9,676 nt of DNA from Sphingomonadales bacterium (GTDB lineage: Bacteria > Pseudomonadota > Alphaproteobacteria > Sphingomonadales > Sphingomonadaceae), in the NCBI GenBank assembly GCA_028868335.1, contig JAGWUU010000111.1, forward strand, positions 1 to 9,676. Reading direction: 5' to 3'. The notes under the pieces were generated by a model that saw nothing but the letters and a program-made list of their open reading frames with translations, was not told the origin of the DNA and ran no database searches. Positions 6,251-9,676 of the stretch are shown here, piece after piece. How positions within the stretch are numbered: the stretch's first letter is position 1; each line of letters begins with the position of its first letter. Made by a program: the position numbers and the translations under genes.

Positions 6251-6283
6251 CCTCTCCCCAGCGGGGAGGGGTTGGGGTGGGGG
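6251..6283. repeat. C/G-rich hairpin repeat with G-quadruplex pattern
   Basis: CCTCTCCCC (6251-6259) pairs across AGC with GGGGAGGGG (6263-6271), with one T-G wobble. The G arm continues into further G-runs, giving on the plus strand G4-A-G4-TT-G4-T-G5 (6263-6283), a canonical four-tetrad quadruplex pattern. The sequence style is that of a second repeat family frequent in sphingomonad intergenic regions (recalled, not searched). It begins 24 nt past the permease stop codon and lacks a T-run, so it is not a standard terminator. Confidence 0.75.
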
Positions 6284-6306
6284 CTCCACGCTCGACGGGG
6301 CAGAAC

Positions 6307-7050
6307 CTATGCATGCAGCAACCGCCACAGCGCCGCCGCTGCCGAAATGCCGAGGACGGCCCCGGTGAAGATCCGCCACGCGGCATCGCCGATCCGGCCG
6401 AAGGCCTTGTGCCCCAGCCAGTTGCCCAGCAGCACCGCGGGAAAAAGCGCTGCTGCCAGGGTCGGCTCGCGCCATGTCGCGACCTTCAATACCAGTGCCG
6501 ATGAAACCCCGGCGATCGAGGTCGCCAGAAAGATCGTCATCATCGAGGCCCGCGCCAGCAGCGGCGGGATCGCGCGGCGCAGGTAATAGGGCACCACCGG
6601 CGGGCCGGGCATCCCGGCAAACCCGGTGAGCACGCCCGAGAGGATCCCGGTCACCCCGGTCTCGGCCACGCCGGGCAGATGGTGCGCGGGCCGCTTGGGC
6701 AGCAGCACCAGCACGAACGAGCCGAGCGCGATCAGTGCGATCGCCATCCGCGCCAGCGCCGGATCGGTCCGCGCCAGCAGCAGCACCCCCAGCGGGGTCG
6801 CCGCCACGGCGAGGCCCGATATGACGAAAGCGCTCCGTTCGCTCTGCCCGATGATCCGCTTCAGCCCGACCAGCCCGATCAGCAGCCCCAGCCAGTTCGC
6901 CACCACCACCGCCTCGCGCGGGGGAATGGCCAGGCCCAGCACCGGAACCAGCAGGATCGCCATGCCAAACCCGGCAAGCCCGCGCACGAAGGAGGCGGCG
7001 AGCGTGGCAATCAGCGCGACTGCGATCTGGGTCCAGTCCAGTCCCAGCAC
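6307..7050 (-). CDS. TauE/SafE family membrane permease
   Basis: This is an inner-membrane protein of the TauE/SafE (formerly DUF81) family, whose members export sulfite, sulfoacetate or related organic anions. The 247 residues form about seven to eight hydrophobic segments: roughly 8-20, 27-42, 48-63, 74-93, 101-117, 131-155, 168-190 and 197-214, with a last one at 226-243. Family hallmarks are the first repeat RGLAGFGMAI (23-32) and the second, related repeat GVLTGFAGMPGPPVVPYY (139-156), as expected for the internally duplicated fold. The start is GTG at 7050-7048, with a purine-rich GGGGAGAGG a few nt upstream. It follows thrS by 87 nt on the same strand, the gap being filled by a long inverted repeat. 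The substrate cannot be inferred; neighbours give no sulfur or taurine context. Family assignment is confident, substrate is not. Confidence 0.88.
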   Translation of the reverse strand: MLGLDWTQIAVALIATLAASFVRGLAGFGMAILLVPVLGLAIPPREAVVVANWLGLLIGLVGLKRIIGQSERSAFVISGLAVAATPLGVLLLARTDPALARMAIALIALGSFVLVLLPKRPAHHLPGVAETGVTGILSGVLTGFAGMPGPPVVPYYLRRAIPPLLARASMMTIFLATSIAGVSSALVLKVATWREPTLAAALFPAVLLGNWLGHKAFGRIGDAAWRIFTGAVLGISAAAALWRLLHA

Positions 7051-7059
7051 ATCCCTCTC

Positions 7060-7127
7060 CCCGTTCGTGTCGAGCGAAGTCGAGACACCTTCGCGCCCGT
7101 GTCCCGACTTCGCTCGACACGAACGGG
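7060..7127. repeat. 29-nt inverted repeat between thrS and the permease gene
   Basis: Arms 7060-7088 and 7099-7127 are reverse complements with one mismatch in 29, separated by 10 nt. The core is TTCGTGTCGAGCGAAGTCG and its complement CGACTTCGCTCGACACGAA. The form matches a repeat family common in sphingomonad intergenic DNA (recalled). In the thrS-permease transcript it would fold into a very stable hairpin starting 10 nt past the thrS stop and ending at the permease ribosome binding site. No T-run follows, so it is not a standard intrinsic terminator. Confidence 0.88.
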
Positions 7128-7137
7128 CGTGGGCTGA

Positions 7138-9135
7138 TTACCGCAAATCGGGCGGGGTCGCCTCGGCCTTGAGCAGCGCGATCGCTTCGGCCAGCGGCAT
7201 GACCTTCTGGTGCTCGGCGCCAAGCGTGCGCAGGGCGACCGTGCCTTCCTCGGCCTCGCGCTTGCCGACCACCAGCAGGTGCGGAACCTTTTGCAGCGAG
7301 TGTTCGCGCACCTTGTAGTTGATCTTCTCGTTGCGAAGATCGGTTTCTACACGAATGCCTGCCGCCTTGAGCGCGTCGGTCACTTCAGCGGCATAGCCGT
7401 CCGCATCGGACACGATCGTCGCCACCACCGCCTGGACCGGGGCGAGCCACACCGGCAGCTTGCCCGCGAAATGTTCGATCAGGATGCCGATGAAGCGTTC
7501 ATAGCTTCCGAAGATCGCGCGGTGGAGCATGACCGGGCGATGCTTTTCCCCGTCCTCGCCGACATAGCTCGCGTCCAGCCGTTCAGGCAGCACGCGGTCT
7601 GACTGGATCGTGCCGACCTGCCAGGTCCGCCCGATCGCGTCGGTCAGGTGCCATTCGAGCTTGGGGGCATAGAATGCACCTTCGCCGGGCAGTTCCTCCC
7701 AGCCGTATTCCTCTGTCGCCAGCCCTGCCTCGATCACCGCATTGCGCAGTTCCGCCTCGGCCTTGTCCCAATCGGCATCGCTGCCGAAGCGCTGATCGGG
7801 CCTCAACGCCAGCTTGACCGCGTAGGTGAAGCCGAAGTCCCTGTAGATCCGGTCGGCCAGTTCGCAGAACGCCTTCACCTCGCTGACGATCTGGTCCTCG
7901 CGGCAAAAGATGTGTGCATCGTCCTGGGTGAACTGGCGAACCCGCATCAGGCCGTGCAGCGCCCCGTGCGGCTCGTTGCGGTGGCAGCAGCCGTTTTCGT
8001 AGATGCGCAGCGGCAGGTCGCGGTACGACTTGATCCCCTGCTTGAAGATCAGGATGTGCGCCGGGCAGTTCATCGGCTTCAGCGCCATCCAGTCCGCCTC
8101 GCCCGAGATCACCGGACCCTCATCGTCGGTATTCGGCACTTCGTCGGGAATGACGAACATGTTCTCGCGATACTTGCCCCAGTGGCCTGATTGCTCCCAC
8201 TGGCGCGCGTCCATCACCTGCGGAGTCTTGACCTCGCGGTAACCCGCGCCGTCGATCGCGCGGCGCATATAGGCTTCCAGCTCGCGCCAGATCAGATAGC
8301 CCTTAGGGTGCCAGAACACCGATCCGTGGGCTTCCTGTTGCAGGTGGAACAGGTCCATCTCCTGCCCCAGCTTGCGGTGATCGCGCTTGGCGGCTTCCTC
8401 CAGCCGGGTGAGGTGGGCATCGAGTTGCTTCTTGTTGAGCCAGCCGGTGCCGTAGATGCGCGTCAACTGCGCGTTCTTCTGGTCACCACGCCAGTATGCG
8501 CCCGCCACGCGCATCAGCCTGAAGGCCTGGGGATCAAGCTTGCCGGTGGAGGGCAGGTGCGGACCCCGGCACATGTCGAGCCAGTCATTGCCCGACCAAT
8601 AGACCGAAAGCTCCTCGCCCTCAGGCAGCTCGGCAGCCCATTCGGCCTTGAAACGCTCGCCTTCAGAAGTCCACTTGTCGATCAGCGCCTGGCGGCTCCA
8701 CACCTCGCGGCGCAGCGGCTTGTCGGCGGCGATGATCCGCCTCATCGCCGCTTCGATCGCGGGCAGATCATCCATGCTGAAGGGTTCGCGGCTGGCGGGG
8801 GCCATCACGTCATAATAGAAGCCATCGTCGGTCGCCGGGCCGAAGGTGATCTGCGTTCCGGGGAACAGCGTCTGCACCGCCTCTGCGAGCACGTGGGCAT
8901 AGTCATGCCGGGCAAGCTCGAGCGCCTCTGCCTCGTCGCGCGCGGTGATGAGCGCGAGGTGCGCATCGCCGGTGAAGGGCCGCGAAAGGTCCACCAGTTC
9001 GCCATCCACCCGCGCCGCCAGCGCCGCCTTGGCAAGGCCGGGGCCGATGGCAAGGGCAACGTCGCCGGGAGTCGAGCCAAGCGGCATGAGGCGCGAGGAT
9101 CCGTCGGGCAGGCTGATGGTGATCTGGTCAGACAT
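7138..9135 (-). CDS. thrS: Threonyl-tRNA synthetase
   Basis: ThrRS charges tRNA-Thr with threonine and hydrolyses Ser-tRNA-Thr in its editing domain; it is essential and cytoplasmic. The product is 665 residues (E. coli 642). Order of domains: TGS (about 3-64); editing domain with HxxxH (H77, H81) and DMCRGPH (187-193, C189); class II catalytic core with zinc ligands C357 (MNCPAH), H408 (DDAHIF) and H538 (MLHRA); motif 2 at HRNEPHG (385-391); motif 3 around RAIFGSYERF (539-548); anticodon-binding domain from about 562. An insertion around 329-348, before KPMNCP, accounts for much of the extra length and looks alphaproteobacterial. The start is ATG at 9135-9133. The frame is open upstream to 9423, but MSDQITISLPDG is the expected TGS start. 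AGGG lies 8 nt before it. It sits 32 nt after the membrane protein gene, so they may share a transcript. No T-box-like leader is seen. Confidence 0.98.
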   Translation of the reverse strand: MSDQITISLPDGSSRLMPLGSTPGDVALAIGPGLAKAALAARVDGELVDLSRPFTGDAHLALITARDEAEALELARHDYAHVLAEAVQTLFPGTQITFGPATDDGFYYDVMAPASREPFSMDDLPAIEAAMRRIIAADKPLRREVWSRQALIDKWTSEGERFKAEWAAELPEGEELSVYWSGNDWLDMCRGPHLPSTGKLDPQAFRLMRVAGAYWRGDQKNAQLTRIYGTGWLNKKQLDAHLTRLEEAAKRDHRKLGQEMDLFHLQQEAHGSVFWHPKGYLIWRELEAYMRRAIDGAGYREVKTPQVMDARQWEQSGHWGKYRENMFVIPDEVPNTDDEGPVISGEADWMALKPMNCPAHILIFKQGIKSYRDLPLRIYENGCCHRNEPHGALHGLMRVRQFTQDDAHIFCREDQIVSEVKAFCELADRIYRDFGFTYAVKLALRPDQRFGSDADWDKAEAELRNAVIEAGLATEEYGWEELPGEGAFYAPKLEWHLTDAIGRTWQVGTIQSDRVLPERLDASYVGEDGEKHRPVMLHRAIFGSYERFIGILIEHFAGKLPVWLAPVQAVVATIVSDADGYAAEVTDALKAAGIRVETDLRNEKINYKVREHSLQKVPHLLVVGKREAEEGTVALRTLGAEHQKVMPLAEAIALLKAEATPPDLR

Positions 9136-9167
9136 GCGCGCCGCCCTAAAGCAGCGTGGGGCGCGCT

Positions 9168-9676
9168 TCAAGCCGGGTGGGATTTTGCCGTGATCTGCGT
9201 CAGCAGGCTCGCCGCCGCCCAGCCCGCTGCCATGCACAGGAACGGCATGGCGACAAAGTGGAACCGCGCCATGCCGAAGAACATGACGGCAATCACGCTG
9301 GGATAGGCGGCGATGGCATAGGGCAGCAGCCACCAATCGATCCAGCGCTGGCCAGCGGCGCGGCGTTTGCGCAGCATCAGCACGGCGGCGAGCGCGGCGA
9401 GGCCGAGCAGCATGAAGTACCACGCCTGGTTGACGATCCGCACCAGGCGGAACAGCCCGGCATGGGCGGCATAGCCCGGATAGCCGCCTTCATAGGCCCA
9501 TTGCGCCTCGCCATCGGGGGCCCAGAGCTTGGCGAGCTTGAGCGGGATCAGCTTGAGGAACTGCGCGGGGTGGGTGGCGATCCATTGTTTGGCCAGCCGG
9601 GTGCTTTCCCGATCAAAGCCGATTTCATCGAGGTCATGCCGCGCGCCCAGCTGGCGGATCACCGGGGTATCGACGG
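9168..9676 (-). CDS. Membrane protein, C-terminal part, resembling a GT39/ArnT-type glycosyltransferase
   Basis: Only the C-terminal 169 or so residues are in the window; the frame is open to the right edge and ends in TGA at 9168-9170. The visible part begins with a soluble stretch (RQLGARHDLDEIGFDRESTRLAKQ, split here as RQLGARHDLDEIG then FDRESTRLAKQ) leading into AKQWIATHPAQFLKL. A short segment with KLAKLWAPDGEAQWAY follows. Three hydrophobic segments come after: near AWYFMLLGLAALAAVLML, WWLLPYAIAAYPSVIAVMFF and FHFVAMPFLCMAAGWAAASL. The pattern 'ATHP..FLKL.P.KL..LW' before terminal helices, and 'ARFHFVAMPFL' near the end, is typical of GT39/ArnT-like integral membrane glycosyltransferases, which move sugars from polyprenyl carriers to lipid or protein acceptors. 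The catalytic N-terminal loop is outside the window, so activity is inference. A GTG at 9662 is internal, not the start. Confidence 0.7.
   Translation of the reverse strand, partial: VDTPVIRQLGARHDLDEIGFDRESTRLAKQWIATHPAQFLKLIPLKLAKLWAPDGEAQWAYEGGYPGYAAHAGLFRLVRIVNQAWYFMLLGLAALAAVLMLRKRRAAGQRWIDWWLLPYAIAAYPSVIAVMFFGMARFHFVAMPFLCMAAGWAAASLLTQITAKSHPA

Noticed and set aside
6176..7120. 314-codon minus-strand frame overlapping the permease gene
   Set aside because: It is out of frame with the TauE/SafE gene, has no membrane segments, and starts inside the 29-nt inverted repeat.
8191..9306. 371-codon plus-strand frame opposite thrS
   Set aside because: It is antisense to a highly conserved gene and looks like no known protein.
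9136..9423. 96-codon N-terminal extension of thrS
   Set aside because: It overlaps the membrane protein gene in another frame and is Arg/Ala-rich. The TGS domain begins right at the ATG at 9135.

Overview
The window is ordinary, GC-rich (about two thirds by eye) chromosomal DNA. It looks alphaproteobacterial, most likely from the order Sphingomonadales. The evidence is the ScfR-type regulator beside isocitrate lyase, an alphaproteobacterial style threonyl-tRNA synthetase, strong GC bias at third codon positions, and three intergenic palindromic repeats of kinds common in sphingomonad genomes. No phage, transposase, CRISPR array, tRNA or rRNA was seen. The placement is inferred from sequence style, not from a search.

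Left part, minus strand (1-3813). Read in transcription order, the genes are an XRE/ScfR-type regulator (scfR/ramB-like, 3813-2413), moaB (2380-1844), moeA (1847-648, overlapping moaB by 4 nt) and, after a 151-nt gap, the first 165 codons of glycogen phosphorylase glgP (496 to the window edge). MoaB and MoeA act in molybdenum cofactor synthesis. GlgP degrades glycogen.

Centre, plus strand (3814-5870). The regulator faces isocitrate lyase aceA (3963-5552) across a 149-nt gap. That gap holds an AT-rich cluster of overlapping inverted repeats built on TTACAA/TTGTAA, a good candidate operator. Family knowledge (RamB in actinobacteria, ScfR proteins in alphaproteobacteria) suggests a regulator controlling the glyoxylate shunt or short-chain acyl-CoA metabolism. 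The end of aceA carries an in-frame duplication of its last codons, and a strong intrinsic terminator follows. A 58-codon small ORF with coding-like codon use follows the terminator.

Intergenic block (5871-6306). No supported gene lies here. It holds several small hairpins, a REP-like inverted repeat and a C/G-rich repeat with a textbook G-quadruplex pattern.

Right part, minus strand (6307-9676). In transcription order there is the C-terminal part of a multi-pass membrane protein resembling a GT39/ArnT-type glycosyltransferase, thrS (9135-7138) and a TauE/SafE family permease (7050-6307). A near-perfect 29-nt inverted repeat separates thrS from the permease and ends directly at the permease Shine-Dalgarno sequence. 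This run converges on the aceA side.

I found no convincing undescribed multi-gene system. The most interesting points are the operator cluster, the duplicated aceA stop region, the hairpin beside the permease ribosome binding site, and the small ORF.
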